Source of the DNA: Histoplasma ohiense
Lineage: Eukaryota; Ascomycota; Eurotiomycetes; Onygenales; Ajellomycetaceae
Reading direction: 5' to 3'
Length of the DNA stretch: 64,000 nucleotides
Assembly: GCA_017607445.1 (NCBI GenBank)
Contig: JAEVHH010000002.1
Span: 2,719,501 to 2,783,500, forward strand
Shown piece by piece: positions 34,121 through 46,230 of this stretch (positions are counted from its first letter, which is position 1; each line of letters starts with the position of its first letter). The notes under the pieces are model-generated. The model saw only the letters and a program-made list of their open reading frames with translations, was not told where the DNA came from and made no database searches. The position numbers and the translations under genes are program-made.

Positions 34121-34734
34121 GGCGTTGATGGGCGGTTGGAGTCCCACTAGGTCGTGGCGAGGGACTGTATTAAAGACCGTGAAGAGGATATGATGGAGTA
34201 GATCTAGGGCTTATGTTGAGCGCGATTAGTATGAAGTTGACATGTAGATATGGTTCCGGTTTGTATAGCGAGGGACAGGTTGTATACTCAAAGGCGGGGT
34301 TGGTGGGGATGGAGGTCAACCAATCGAAGAAAATTACAACGTCAAGATAAGGGAGAGAATGGGAAAAGTATTAGATGGGTGTCATCACACAACCACGGGA
34401 AATTATCCCAAACGGCTAAACAGTTTTTTACGATGGATATCGACTGAAGATGTTTTCAAGCTGTCTCCTTGACCGTAAACAACATTTAAGAATCCCAATG
34501 TAGAATCAGCGGAATCTGTCAGGTGATCAGCAAACCCCGATCGATCTACTACCATTTTTTCATGAATACTCTGTGTACTCGTTATATACTACTCTGTTTG
34601 CTGGATTGATTCATAACTAATTGATAAAACATTGGACCCAAAACATGTGTCTTCAAATAATGCCATGCCATGCCATGCAGAAATCACAGAGGAAGTGCAT
34701 CATCAGCAAAAAGGAAAAAAAACGCAACAAATAT
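34121..34734. promoter_or_regulatory. CaM kinase promoter / POL2 3' flank
   Basis: 614 bp lie between the kinase start and the POL2 stop, both genes on the minus strand. No ORF of note is seen. A tandem ATGCCATGCCATGCC run lies near 34661-34678. Confidence 0.5.
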
Positions 34735-37700
34735 CTACATTCTTTCCAAAACGCCATTCGTAACAGTCGTCAGCATTTTAAGCCCATAAAATTCGGCCAC
34801 ACTCTTGAAAAGATTCAGCTTCTTTTCAATCCCACTTAGGTCCACTGTCGCAATCCAACTCCCGCTACAAGAACAATGTTCCATGAATTCGCTCACCCGA
34901 AGGCTTTTGCATTTCGAGCATTTCAAGTCTTGTGTCTGCCATTCGACGACAAGACCTTGTACCTGCCCGATCAGCCGCTCCTCCAAAGCAAGACGGTCAT
35001 ATTCGGTGGCACAAGAGAGACAACACCAAGGCTTGCTTCCAGCAGCAATGTTGTCGGCGCTGTTCTCGGGTAACAAATCGCCATCTCGGCAAATATCTAG
35101 ATCCCGCGTCATGGTGCAATGATTGCATATCAATTGTGGAAATTTGAGACTTCCACTTGGATTCTCAAATCTCCCCTCATCGCTAAATTCTTTAACCTCG
35201 AAAAGGGCGAGGAGTTCGCGGCGAAGGAGTCTCGTTTCCAAAGTAGTGGTCTTACATAGGCTCAGAACCTGCATTAGGGACTTAACCAGCTCAAGTGTTG
35301 GGTTGCGTTCGTGTTTTAATGCACGCCATGACGCACCAGGGAGGGTGGGAAATACATAGTCAGACGCAAGTTCAGGATGAAGGAGCTCATCACGTTGCCG
35401 CCGTATAAGCCCCGCAATTTGTCTCTTCAGTGGCTTGGAGAATGACTCGGTGAGGATTGAAGTCATTTCCCCAGAGTCAGAGTCGGTAATTGATTGGAAT
35501 GGCAGTTGTGTGGCTCTAGGCGGGTCTGCCGCTGCGTTGTCAATAGTGGGTCTCTTCAGCCCATGCATGAGTTCAATGTATTCAACGACCCAGTCGAGGA
35601 AAACGGTTTGCAAGGGTGTTGGGAGGAACTTGCTCAGTTGCCAATGCATGACTGTCTCAAGTTCTTGGTTCTCAGCTTCAACAACCTCTTGACAACCTTT
35701 CCCACCGAAATTGAATTCATCATACCAAACAAGATAATCCCAGTACTCCTTAATTTCTAAATCCAGGAAATGAAAGAGTGGCTTTTCTTTGATCGACTTG
35801 ACGATATACTGACTGTAAGCGTAAGCGTTGGCCACTTCACCCTTGGTGGTTTGGAGTAACAACCGGCTAGGGCTGGCGAAGATTATCTGGGAACCCACTC
35901 GTCGGAAATCGGTCATCAATTGTTGAAATGCCTTTTTAGACATCATTTGCACGTGATAATGTAGTGACCGATCATAGAGGAAAGAGTCTGAGCTCTCCAC
36001 CCATCGAATTAAATGTTGGACCATAATATCAGCCATTCCATTTCCCTGACACGCCTCCGCCCACCAAGACTTTACCAAGTCACGCAAGACAAGAATGCCC
36101 GCAGAAGCGAAGGCAGTATCGGAATATAACACTCCTGTTCCATCTGAAGCTCCAGTCTCGTTCGGCGCAACGGGATTCAGCAAAGTAGATTCACTTCCCT
36201 CAAGTTCGTTGATGAGGGATGATGTGAGAATTGTATTAATTGCGAGGTTCCGGATTTCGAGTTCAATGCAAACAGAGGAATAGGCCCCCGGATTGTTGCT
36301 TGAAGGCATATCTACCTTCTGCATCGGCCCGAGGATATCGTCCTTTTCATAGCCGGCATGATCTGGGAGGGGCGAGGGAGACCACCATAGAACTATATTA
36401 TTTTGTTCCAGTCGTCTCGCGTATGCAATATCAATCAAATATTTGGGATCATCCTTTTCTAAATTGCAGATAGGAACATCGCCATATCTTGCTAGCTCAC
36501 CTAGATGGTAGAGCCATGAACCCAGTGCTAAATAGTGCATTGTTATTTGTTTTGCAACAAAGGGTTGCCAGCCAAGCGGAGGCAGATCATTGTCTGATGC
36601 CTCGGACCTCAGAGGTAGAACAGGGTGCTCTTTGATTATCGGTATCTCCTGTGTCAATTGGCGTCTTTGGGGAGATTGAACAACCAGCATGATTGCCTGA
36701 TTGCTGTCAGTTCGGAATTTCTTAATTACATCGCCAACCTCAAGCAAGGCCTTTCTCCTCGTCGTAACCTGCGTTGTCTTGAAATGAATATTATCCTGAT
36801 AGTCAAATATCTGTTGCCACGATTCGCCAGCATGTTCCTGGACTTTCTTCTCAAGCGCTTCCTTGTATATCTTGTCGACGTTTGGAAAACCTTGCACTTC
36901 TCTCAGCCGCGTAAGAATCACGATATGGGCTTCTTCATTCCGGCTCGAGCAAATAGCGAAAATCTGTCTATCGCCAGACACAACGTGATAGAGGAATATG
37001 TATTCCATAGAAACGTCCATCAAGTATTTTTGCTTTGGCTGTTCAGCGCGTAAAAGTGTTGAAAGCTCGAACCCATTTTCAAGACCTTCTCCCAAAACTC
37101 CCCGTTGGCTCTCATCGAATGTACAGAGTGTGCCAAGCTTTAAAACTGCCCGAACGCTTAGGGGTACTTTCTTCTCATAAACTCCTTCGACGCTCGGATG
37201 GTTTAGCAATATTGAAATTTTGTCCGCCTCTTTCAAATAAGTGTCTTCTGGCATAATCAGTTTAAATAGATGGACAGACGGGTGACCATTGGGCAGTGAG
37301 TGGTTAACCTTCTGCACAGAACAATCTGCCAAATTGACGTCGGGGAGATCCTCATGCTTTAGGTTAATGAAAATGTGCCGTGGGACCTTGACTGTAAGTG
37401 CGTGTATCTTGTGGTCAATTAGCACGAACATTCTAACTTCTCCAGGGATATCGGTTTCCTTGAGCTGTAAAATTTGCCAAGTTTTGACATAAACAAGCTC
37501 AGCCTGATTCCGGAAGAAGTTACCAATTACATTAGTAGTCGTGCTCGTTCTCTCACCAAAGAGCTTGCGGCGGCGGATTCGAGCCTGTTTTTGGATTTTC
37601 CATTTCTGTTTCTGGTACTTTAGCCAGCTTTCGTAGTCTTCAGTAATAGATGGCATTGTCGCTGGAAGACTAGCGAATGGATCTAGTTGACTTGTTGAGT

Positions 37701-40700
37701 TCTCAAGCACCTTTCGTTTCTGAGCGCCTTTATTGACTATGTTATACCTATGTTTTTGCGTCGACTGCGACACCATATCTTCGATATCTCCGCTGGCTGG
37801 TAAACGATGATCCATTATATTGGTTGGTAGATCGGATAACGGAGTTTTTTCGAAGAGTTCAGTCATTTTTTTTTGTTTGAATTTGTCGTCTTTGATATTT
37901 ATTCGCCGTTGGAGCCATTCTGGGTGAGGAACTCGCGGAACTGGATTTCGGATTTTTTGGAGAGCGGCGGGAATGGTTATGAGCTTTTGAACCACAGAAC
38001 CTAATCTTTCAAGATAGTAGTCCCAGTCAATGATTGTACGCGGATCCATATCTCCGGGATCATCCTTTAACCATTTCCGGAGGAAAAAACGTTTAACGCT
38101 ATACTCAGCGGAAAATATAGCAACGGGTATGGCGCGATCAGTGATAGGGGAGGTCCTTGGCTTTGAAGATATGATATATTTGCAGTTCAGACCCTTGTCT
38201 TTCACCATCTGATCTCCCAAAAATTCTGCGAGTCTTTTCGCTGTTGTGATTGATGTGGACTTCTGGTTTCCATATTCCTCTAGTGTTTTCGACATACTTC
38301 TGTTTTCGCAAATCAAGTCGATGAGTTCCTCGTCCGCCAAGGTTGTTCCATGCATATGTAGAACATCAAGCCATCTGTTCGCAACCTCTGCAACAGCTGC
38401 ATAAGTTTCAGTAAGAGTTGTCCCTTCCAGGAAGAACTTGAAAATCTGGGTTTGAAAGATTTTGATCAGTTTCAGCTCGCCTCTTCGCTTGACCTCGAAG
38501 CCTTTAAGCTCAGCAAGTGAACCGTCATGATTGAAAACTGCATATCTTTTTTTAAGATTCTTGTCTTCTTCTTTCGATGTTGGAAGAATCATAGCTCTGT
38601 AAGGGCCATCTACCTCGAAAAAGATAGAGTTGTCGCTATGGGTTTCGTATCTGAAAGTTTTCGGGTCCACGAGCGTTTGGTACTGGTGATTGGTAAATCG
38701 CCCGTGGACAAGATGGTTGAGCATGACGCAAGGGTACGATATTGGCAACTTCTTCCCATTTTTTAAAGTGAATGCAAAATTTTCCGGAAATGTTCCTGGA
38801 AGCATACACCAAATGCCGTCGGTATCGAGTTCCAATGGACGGCCAATCCGTTCTACCAATTCCCTGGCCATCTGGATAATATGAGCACCAGTAAGGCATG
38901 TCACACCTGCCATTTCCATTGAGTACCAGCGTGAACCTTTTCGCATGACATATCCATAAAAACTGTTCAAGATGACCTTATGTGCCAGTTGCAGGGAATC
39001 AAAAAGGATAATCATTTTGTTGGCCTCCTCGATTTCTACTGCGGGAGCTCCTGCAGCCTTTAACGAGTCTGTTTTGCCCTTCCAGACTTTTTGTTGACCC
39101 TTAAAATCATATCGCCGGTCTCTGAAGCTTCGCACCGTATCAACGTAAAAAGGATTTTCCCGCTGACAAATGATGGCCTCCCGCTGAACGGTTTTGCTCT
39201 CGTAGATTCTGTGATAGATCTTTTTGCTGTAGTCTTGCAATCGCTTCTTTACAATGGTAGCTTGTTCGCTCGTGCTGAGTTCTTCGAACGCCCTCAACGG
39301 GCTCTTTTTCGTCTTCCCCGGGAATTTCTCGTTCGCCACAGCACGTCGAATCATATTGTATTCATCCCGCTTTGCGGGAATATATTCACCTCTCCAAGAC
39401 CAAGGCATACGTCGATCACATGTTTTCCCTGGTCGATTGAAATCACAGACCGCACAGTCCGATTCTTGTATCATGGAGTCTGGTTGGAGACGGTTGGTGG
39501 TCATGATGTTAGGATACATGGATGCAACGTCCAAGTGGTATATCGAGGGTCTCTCGTTCCTATTGGGGGTCTCCTTTAAATTGAGCAACTTTTTAGCAAT
39601 CTGAGCTTTAACCTTGTCGTAATTGGTAACATCATCCAGGGCTTTTTTCTCCTCCACAACAATACTAAACTTTAGAGCGGCATCAAGGTCGTGGAGTAGT
39701 TCGTCAATGGCAGCTGGATCGACTGTGAAATTAACTGGAATATCACTCCTGAAAACGCCGGCTTCGATACTTTCCACATGACCTCCGACATATGTTTGAG
39801 AATCAAGCAAATGGCCGTTCCAGAACGCTTCGGGTGGCTCTGTGTGTTTGTTTGGCAAGATAATGTTTCCCCTGTATGCCTGTACCATAAGCAACATCTC
39901 ACAGAGTGTTCCCGTGCCCTTACGGAGAACATCGTCAGGGTTAAGAGGAATAATCGTACAGAGGGAGAAAATAAACGGATGGATGTATTTCATGTAGAGG
40001 TAATATGTTGCCACTGCATCAGAAACTGAGTATTCAGCCAAAGTCTGGGGACGTTCGCTAGCGTATCTCGTCATGACCTCGGGATCAAGCTCGTCTGGAT
40101 CATAGCCCAGTTTTGCCACGGTGACAGCTTTTAGACCTCGACTTCCTTGTGGGAGGTAGCTGTCTCGATTGACCCATGCAAAGCAATCCATATGAACGCA
40201 GTAATTGCTTTGGTAGATATCTTCACTATTTTTCCGAAACCCGATCTCAGCATACATGTCAATCCCTTGCACGCTAGCTCGAGCCTCAACAAATGCCCAG
40301 TCAAAGAAGTCACCGTTGTAAGTTGCAATTACAGTAGGTTTCGCCTCTTTAATATGAGCGAAGAAACGTTCGATGACCCTTTTTTCATCTGGTTCATTAA
40401 AAATGGTAAAGGGTCCGTCATATTCTGGTTTCGGCGTATACTCGAAATCGGCAATATCTTCAGAGACGATTTCCCTATTCGTTATGAGAAATCCTTGTCC
40501 ATCAATCATGTATGATATCATCATTATTCGGTCGATAACTGGATCCGGGAATTTCAAGGGCAGTTTGGTCGTCTCAATATCATAAGCCAGGACAACAGGA
40601 TCCGCTCGCTTGAGACGGTCCTCAATACAGCTTAAAGAAATAACTCCGTTCTTGGACTGGACTGAATACCATTTCCCGATCCGAATATCTATTGGTGGAT

Positions 40701-41547
40701 GTGAGTCAAACTCAGTATAGCAAAAGAGGACAGGTGAAGCATACCTTTATCAATGGAAACTCGAACGTGGTATGGAACATCATATTCTCGAATATCAACA
40801 ATGTACTCGCTAGCATCTATGAATGCTTTCTGGGGCCTATCATTAACCTCTTCATCGAAAAGATCAAATCCAACATTTGAGCTAAATCGGTCCAGTTAGC
40901 GAACGACAAAGCCAGCCACTGTTGCATAGAGACACAAACCTAGCCATCTCCGCATAGGTGTCCATAGCATTCACATTCTTCTTATTTTTCTGCGCAATTG
41001 GTAATATCGACTTCCGAACCCCCAGCAAGTCTCCAACATTAGCAAAGCTAAGTTGCAGGAACCTCCGCTTGTGACCGAGGAGATGATTCGGCATCTGCAG
41101 ATCCTCTTTCTCAACCTGCTTGACACTTTTCACCATACCTTCGAACATCCTTTTGCACCATTCCTCTACTTCTCCCTCATGACCTCTCTTCGTTGCGATC
41201 AAGAAGTACGGGTCGTATTCAACTATGGCCTTGAAACTAGTACCGTTGTCATCCAGGAAATAGTATTCAACGCCAGCTCGTCCTCCTGGCACTTTTGGGT
41301 CTTCTATTATGGTACTATGCATGTTAATTAGCCAACCAGTCCTTGGCTTTCCGGCTTCAAACCGTGGGAATCCCATTGCCTCGTCAATGCTATTTGCCAG
41401 CCTAACTGCCTGATACTTCTCATCTTGTGACGCTGCTTCGCTTGACCTGAGGGAAGAGGATTCGACAGTTTTCGCGCGCTTTGAGTTAAACGGCGTCGAG
41501 TTCGATCTAAATTTGGTCCCATACTTGCTGGGTTTTCGTAAAGTCAT
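34735..41547 (-). CDS. POL2: DNA polymerase epsilon catalytic subunit
   Basis: This is the leading-strand replicase and its proofreading exonuclease. Three exons are 40940-41547, 40745-40881 and 34735-40688 (minus), giving 2232 aa, as expected for a fungal Pol2. The exonuclease begins with Exo I in AYDIETTKLPLKF (about residues 283-295); the catalytic Asp/Glu pair is present. Polymerase motifs are HLDVASMYPNIM (motif A), KVILNSFYGYVMRKGSRW (motif B) and ELDTDGIWCMLPGTF (motif C). The inactive second exo/pol half follows (DUF1744 region). The C-terminus carries the zinc/iron-sulfur cysteine clusters: CNHC...CLSC and CSKC...CSCSG, ending NGVLERM. The two small introns lie in the N-terminal region. 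It is divergent from COX20 over 435 bp containing MCB/SCB-like sites. Confidence 0.97.
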
Positions 41548-41982
41548 ATCTGCAGCGTTCTGTCACTCGTATATCGCTGGGGAAAAGAGAATGAAACGGC
41601 CAGAGGATGTTGCAATACACAAATACAATTAAAACTCCATTGAAAATTATAAAAGAAAAAGAGAATAATAACAAAGGAAAAATAGACGTTAACAATCATA
41701 AACCTAGTGAGGTGCGGGAGATAGGAGACAGATCGGGGATTTTGCGTCTGTACTGACTTCGATATCATTATCATGGCATTAAATGCTTGATCTCCCATAT
41801 CGCGTTTTCGCGTCGCGTCAACTTGGTCGATCTTGGACTAGCAAACTCAATCGCAAAATTCTGCCAAGATCGGAATAACTAACTGCCGGGTCTGAATCGT
41901 TGCCCGGAACACAAGCAAAGCGCAACTTGAAGGGCGGTTGATGGACTGATGATGGTGAAATTGCTCTCCAACGCCGGTCGAT
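41548..41982. promoter_or_regulatory. Shared divergent promoter of POL2 and COX20
   Basis: 435 bp separate the start codons. At 41801-41820, a cluster CGCGTTTTCGCGTCGCG holds SCB/E2F-like CGCGAAAA (minus strand) and MCB-like ACGCGA/GCGTC cores, about 255 bp upstream of POL2. In yeasts, MBF/SBF-type factors control DNA replication genes through such cores; use here is inferred. Confidence 0.5.
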
Positions 41983-42655
41983 ATGGCGGAAGACTCACGG
42001 GATACACAATCTCCAAAAAACGACACATCCAGCGTCCCCCAACAATTTGCGCCCACCAAAAAACCAAAACATGAGTTCCCCAAGTCGCAGGTTGGAAAAT
42101 TGTGGGAGGAGTTTGGAAACCCAGAAAAACCCATCAATCTGATTCCCGGGGCTTATGACTCGGCAGGAGGAAAGCCGAAGGATGTGTCATTTACAGATGC
42201 CTTCAAGGGGATGTCTTTAGATGGGTTACTATCGTTTTACAAAATCCCTTGTGCGCGCGATTCCCTCTTGGTTGGCATTGGCACCGGTTTTGGCGCCGGC
42301 AGTCTCAAAGCAGTTCTTGGTGGTAAGTGATCAGTAATGCGGCCAATAAAGCTCCTCCATTGACTGACCTCATCATGCAATGAAAATAGGATTGCGGGCA
42401 GCATGGCCAGCGTGCAATTGGGCTGTGGGAACCTTCACCGTAACGTCGATCGCGATGTATGAATTTTGCCAGCGACGGAGAGTCCAAGAACGTGATGGGA
42501 TGAAGGAGGCAGTAGAACTTATGCGGGATCTCAAAATTAAGAAATTACGAGAACGAGAGCGGGCGAAAGCGGATGCAGAAGCGGCGGCGGCAGCAGCAGA
42601 AGAAAAACGGCGGTCGAAAAGCTGGACAAATTTGTCGAACTACAAGTTCTGGTAG
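41983..42655 (+). CDS. COX20: Cytochrome c oxidase assembly protein Cox20
   Basis: Cox20 (FAM36A) is a mitochondrial inner-membrane chaperone that binds newly made Cox2 during complex IV assembly. Two exons are 41983-42322 and 42390-42655, giving 201 aa. Residues 1-85 are polar and precede KIPCARDSLLVGIGTGFGAGSLKAVLGG, the first membrane segment, in which IPCARDS is the family signature. The second segment, AAWPACNWAVGTFTVTSIAMYEFC, follows the intron and runs into a charged helix of Arg/Glu/Ala repeats and the end SWTNLSNYKFW. Length and topology (two transmembrane helices, long N-tail) fit fungal Cox20. Confidence 0.93.
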
Positions 42656-42905
42656 AAATACACGCCCAAGGACCCGGGAGTCGTGGAGGCATTTCAAGGT
42701 ATATGGAGGAAAAAACCTCGGAATGAAAAGGCGTATATCACTTGGACAAATACGTAGCCATGTGGCCATCCACAATTTCTTTATCATAAGACATGCATAC
42801 AATCATTACAACAATTTAACGACGAAACCTCAATCTGAATTCCCAAGGCCACGGAAAAGCTTGCAGGGTAGAGGACATAATTCCAGCTCAAAACGTATCC
42901 AATTG

Positions 42906-43703
42906 TCAATCCTCCGGAGTTATGTCAAATTTGACTTTCTTGTAGTTATGTCCTGTGTTTTCCGCATGTTCGTTTAGGAGAATCCCATCACGGCGTGACT
43001 TCCGCCTCTCCCTCGCCTCCTTCGCTTCACGGCTCTTCCACTCTGCTACTTGCTTTTGTCTTCTCTGCGATCGATCCCATGCGACCGCCGCCGTGGGCTT
43101 GAAACCAACTCCGTTGATTCCGTACCCATCATCATTCGGATCTGTCGGCGCATATCCTGTTATTTCCGAGTCGTGCCATGTCAGCGGATTCTCATCCTCG
43201 TTGCTTGAAAGAGGAGGAGATTTTCGACGGGACATGGGCTTTTGTTGTGAGTTGGGTTTGGGTTTTTGCTGTGGCACCGGAACTGGGCTCTTAGTTCGCA
43301 GGCCTCCATCCCCTAGCAATGCGCTGGTTATCTTCTCTGTATCCTTTGTAGTAATCGAGGTTACTGTCGGTGACGCATCGACGTTCATTAGACCTTGTTC
43401 AGAAGGTGCTTCATCCCATTGATTGATCGTTTGCTTGTAATCTGCAGCACCATTGTCCGTGCTTTCAACAAATCTATGACTCGAAGTTCCGTGGAGGTCA
43501 AGTTCTCCCAGCTCTCCCACTACGGAGATTTGGGGGCTATTTCCCCCAACAGCGGGGCTATATTCATCGGAAAGATGACCACCATCCTTTACACTGATCG
43601 ACGTATGGGAAGAAGCAGGGGACGATGAAGTAGTCCTTTGCTGGTAGTCCATGCCATCGCGTTTGCGCTTTGGTGACTTGTGGAGTGTCAGCTTTCCGGT
43701 CAT
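42906..43703 (-). CDS. Uncharacterised nuclear-type fungal protein, 265 aa
   Basis: I do not know a function. Single exon; I place the start at MTGKLTLHKSPKRKRDGMD (43703), because the upstream in-frame extension to 43802 (MAVHHAFTPHEPHRP...) looks like promoter sequence. An N-terminal basic KSPKRKR cluster could be a nuclear localisation signal. The middle is Ser/Thr/Pro/Gln-rich and disordered. The C-terminal 75 residues look conserved: NPLTWHDSEITGYAPTDPND, then DGYGINGVGFKPTAAVAWDR and a charged helix with repeated Arg-Glu and Arg-Arg-Lys (EWKSREAKEARERRKSRRD), ending YKKVKFDITPED. The domain resembles conserved hypothetical proteins I recall from Eurotiomycetes. It is convergent with COX20 and tandem with NOP56. 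Confidence 0.7.
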   Translation of the reverse strand: MTGKLTLHKSPKRKRDGMDYQQRTTSSSPASSHTSISVKDGGHLSDEYSPAVGGNSPQISVVGELGELDLHGTSSHRFVESTDNGAADYKQTINQWDEAPSEQGLMNVDASPTVTSITTKDTEKITSALLGDGGLRTKSPVPVPQQKPKPNSQQKPMSRRKSPPLSSNEDENPLTWHDSEITGYAPTDPNDDGYGINGVGFKPTAAVAWDRSQRRQKQVAEWKSREAKEARERRKSRRDGILLNEHAENTGHNYKKVKFDITPED

Positions 43704-44184
43704 TATTGTGATGGAGCATGGGGTAAGATGTCGTAGTATTGTGGACTTTTGGCGATCAGGGCGGTGCGGTTCATGAGGAGTAAATGCATGGTGAACAGCC
43801 ACCTGTGCTAAAAGAGGGGTGCATTATGAGCCATTGGAGTTGGAGAGATGGCGAATTGGGAGCGATAGTGAGAAGAACGAGGATGTGGGATGTGACGTGT
43901 GAGGATGGGGCATTTTCGAACATGACGATCACTGCTACTTAGCTTAACTAGTTGTTGGGTTCTTCGTCATGCTCCCCCACAAGCAAAGAGGACTGGAAAA
44001 CGGGCATTATTCTTCAATAATCCGGGGGGGAATTCAAAATTCAAATCATCGGAGAAAATATGAAACTAAATACATTTGCGAATACAAAATCCTTCTCAAC
44101 CATAGAAACAGGAAATAAGCACATAACATCCGTTTAAACGCCCCAACGACAAATACTCCTAAATGGACAATGGAATACAAATTA
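43704..44184. other. Promoter of 265-aa protein / NOP56 3' flank
   Basis: 481 bp lie between two minus-strand genes. Apart from the open extension of the downstream gene to 43802, nothing coding is seen. Confidence 0.5.
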
Positions 44185-45891
44185 TCATGCTTTCGACTTC
44201 TTCTTGGAGGATCCTATTTCACTATCCCGCTTTCTCTTCTTCTTTGGAGTATCCTCTGCCTCCCCAGCGTCGGATTTTCGAGACTTCTTTTCCTTCTTTT
44301 CCTTCTTTTCCTTCTTGTGCTCCTTGCCCTTTTTTTCTTTCTTTTCTTTCTTCTCTTTCTTTTCCTTCTTACTCTTTTTTTCAGTCACTTCATCAGTGTC
44401 CTTCATTTCCACGTCACTACCAGCTTCATCAACATCGATGTCCGCTAAGACAGCATCCATAGCATTTTTCTGTAACAAAAAAGGAATTAGCATATGCAAT
44501 TCTATTAACACCGACTTGGGCGCATAATAAGAATACGTACCATTGCGACTTCATTCTTAGTTGGGGCAGCTCCAGTAGCATAGAATTCCAATCTTTCCTC
44601 AACCTGTTGCTTAAGGGCATTGCCAAACTTGGTGGACGGGGTTTCAGAGAAGTTATCAATTCTTGATGCGATGGAACACTTGTTGGCCAAGAATCTGGAG
44701 ATTCTGCCCTTGTTCTTGGGACCGGCGCGGCCTATGAAAGACGAATGGTATATCAGTCCGTACTTGGGGGTATTTCCCTTAGTCTTTAAGGCTCTGAATA
44801 GAGCTTTCTCCGCACCAAGAATCTGCACGGTTGAGGCCGGGTATTTGGAGAGGTTGGTCAAACTGCCCGCATGCGAAATCAACCGCGCCCCAACTACTTC
44901 GCCAATCAGGGCCGCCAAATTTGGTGCAACAACGCTCATCTTTGATACCAAATAGGCGTGCAGGTTTTTACGATACGTCGACAAACTCACAACGCGCTTA
45001 GCAAAGGCAAGTATATTCTCCATGTCTGTCGGTGAGATATCTTGTCCCATACTGTGCTTGGCTGCATCAATAACGCTCCTGGCAATACCCTCATCATCAT
45101 CAACTATAGCAGCCAAATCGTGTAGCCTCTCCTCGGTCAAATCGTTCTTGTTCTGAACAAAAAGCGCGACACGGGCGTAGCGCTGGTTATCGGATACGAT
45201 TTTGATGAGTTCGGGGAAATGCCACGAGTACCATTCCCTGACTCTCATAGAGAATGTATTTATTGCTTTGTCCAGCTGGTCAAGAATTGCGATTGCTTGA
45301 ATGATATGGTTGTCATCACGCTGTACTGAGAATTTGACCTTGGCTCTTGAATACGCGTGACCAAGACCAAGCTGCGCAGTATTCAGATCGCCTTCACGGA
45401 GTTGCTTAAGGAGTTTGCCAGCATGTAAGCGAATACCTCGTAGCATATCCTGGACAACATCGCTAGTGTCTCCAGTTTCACAGTCCACAAACGGGAAGGC
45501 CGCCTTAATGCTTCCAGCAAGTGCTTTATCGGACACACCCAGCACAACCTTCTTTTTCTTGTTCGGTTTCGGTAAGTTCAAGTCCAAGAACGAAACGAGT
45601 GTCTCAGAGGCAACACCTTCAGAAATGTCGTTAATCTCGCCAAGCGCCTGCTTGTTGTTTCTTAAGAAAATGTGAGTTAAACCTTCAAAAAGAAAAGAAA
45701 AACACCAATTGAGATTGAAATACATACTCAAAAGGCAAGAAACTGGTCAATTCAACCATCTTCCCAAATTTCGCAAGGTCTTGTAGGTTGTCTTGCACCT
45801 CCTTCAACTTATTTCCCACAGTGTCGGCTTGGTGAACGACCTTGAATAGGGAGTAGCCTATTGGGCCCTCGAAGAGGAGAAAATCAGCCAT
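44185..45891 (-). CDS. NOP56: Box C/D snoRNP core protein Nop56
   Basis: Nop56 is a core component of box C/D snoRNPs that guide 2'-O-methylation of rRNA in the nucleolus. Three exons are 45728-45891, 44541-45660 and 44185-44469 (minus), giving 522 aa. The start MADFLLFEGPIGYSLFKVVHQ is diagnostic for Nop56 (Nop58 begins differently). The first splice joins SFLPFE to NNKQALGEINDISEGV. The coiled coil is followed by the Nop domain, with GARLISHAGSLTNLSKYPASTVQILGAEKALF, and GLIYHSSFIGRAGPKNKGRISR. The tail is a KKE/KEKK lysine-glutamate repeat of about 45 residues, ending KKSKA; its DNA is a long homopurine tract. All phases agree. Confidence 0.97.
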
Positions 45892-46230
45892 CGCGCGGTG
45901 GTCAAAATAGGTACAAATAGAAATTATCTCCAATCCACACAACGAAATAGCCCGATAGAGAGGGTGGCAGGCCGACGGGGCCAAATCGATGTAATCACGG
46001 TGGTGTTGATTCTGGAGTGGTGATTTTTTTTCAGTGTAGCTCCAATTTTTTTTGGCCACAACCTCACTAGCGCGGAACCTCAATGTGGGATTTCCTAAGT
46101 TTTGTCTTTGGGTGACCAAGCGGGCAATTCTGGTAGTTTCCCAACATCACCAAATACATCACCACATCACTGTCTACTATTAGTTGACTTCAAGGGGACA
46201 CGATTCAGATAACTTCTAATTTCAGACACA
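45892..46230. promoter_or_regulatory. Shared divergent promoter of NOP56 and CCT6
   Basis: 339 bp separate the start codons of two strongly expressed growth genes. No motif is certain; a repeated CATCACCA/CATCACCACATCAC element lies at about 46143-46172 (nearer CCT6). Confidence 0.55.

Noticed and set aside
39091..39604. 162- and 116-codon plus-strand ORFs inside POL2
   Set aside because: Antisense to the conserved polymerase domain, which is clearly the coding strand.
42955..43422. 155-codon plus-strand ORF antisense to the 265-aa protein
   Set aside because: Starts in the complement of the conserved C-terminal block; the minus frame has the recognisable domain-like pattern.
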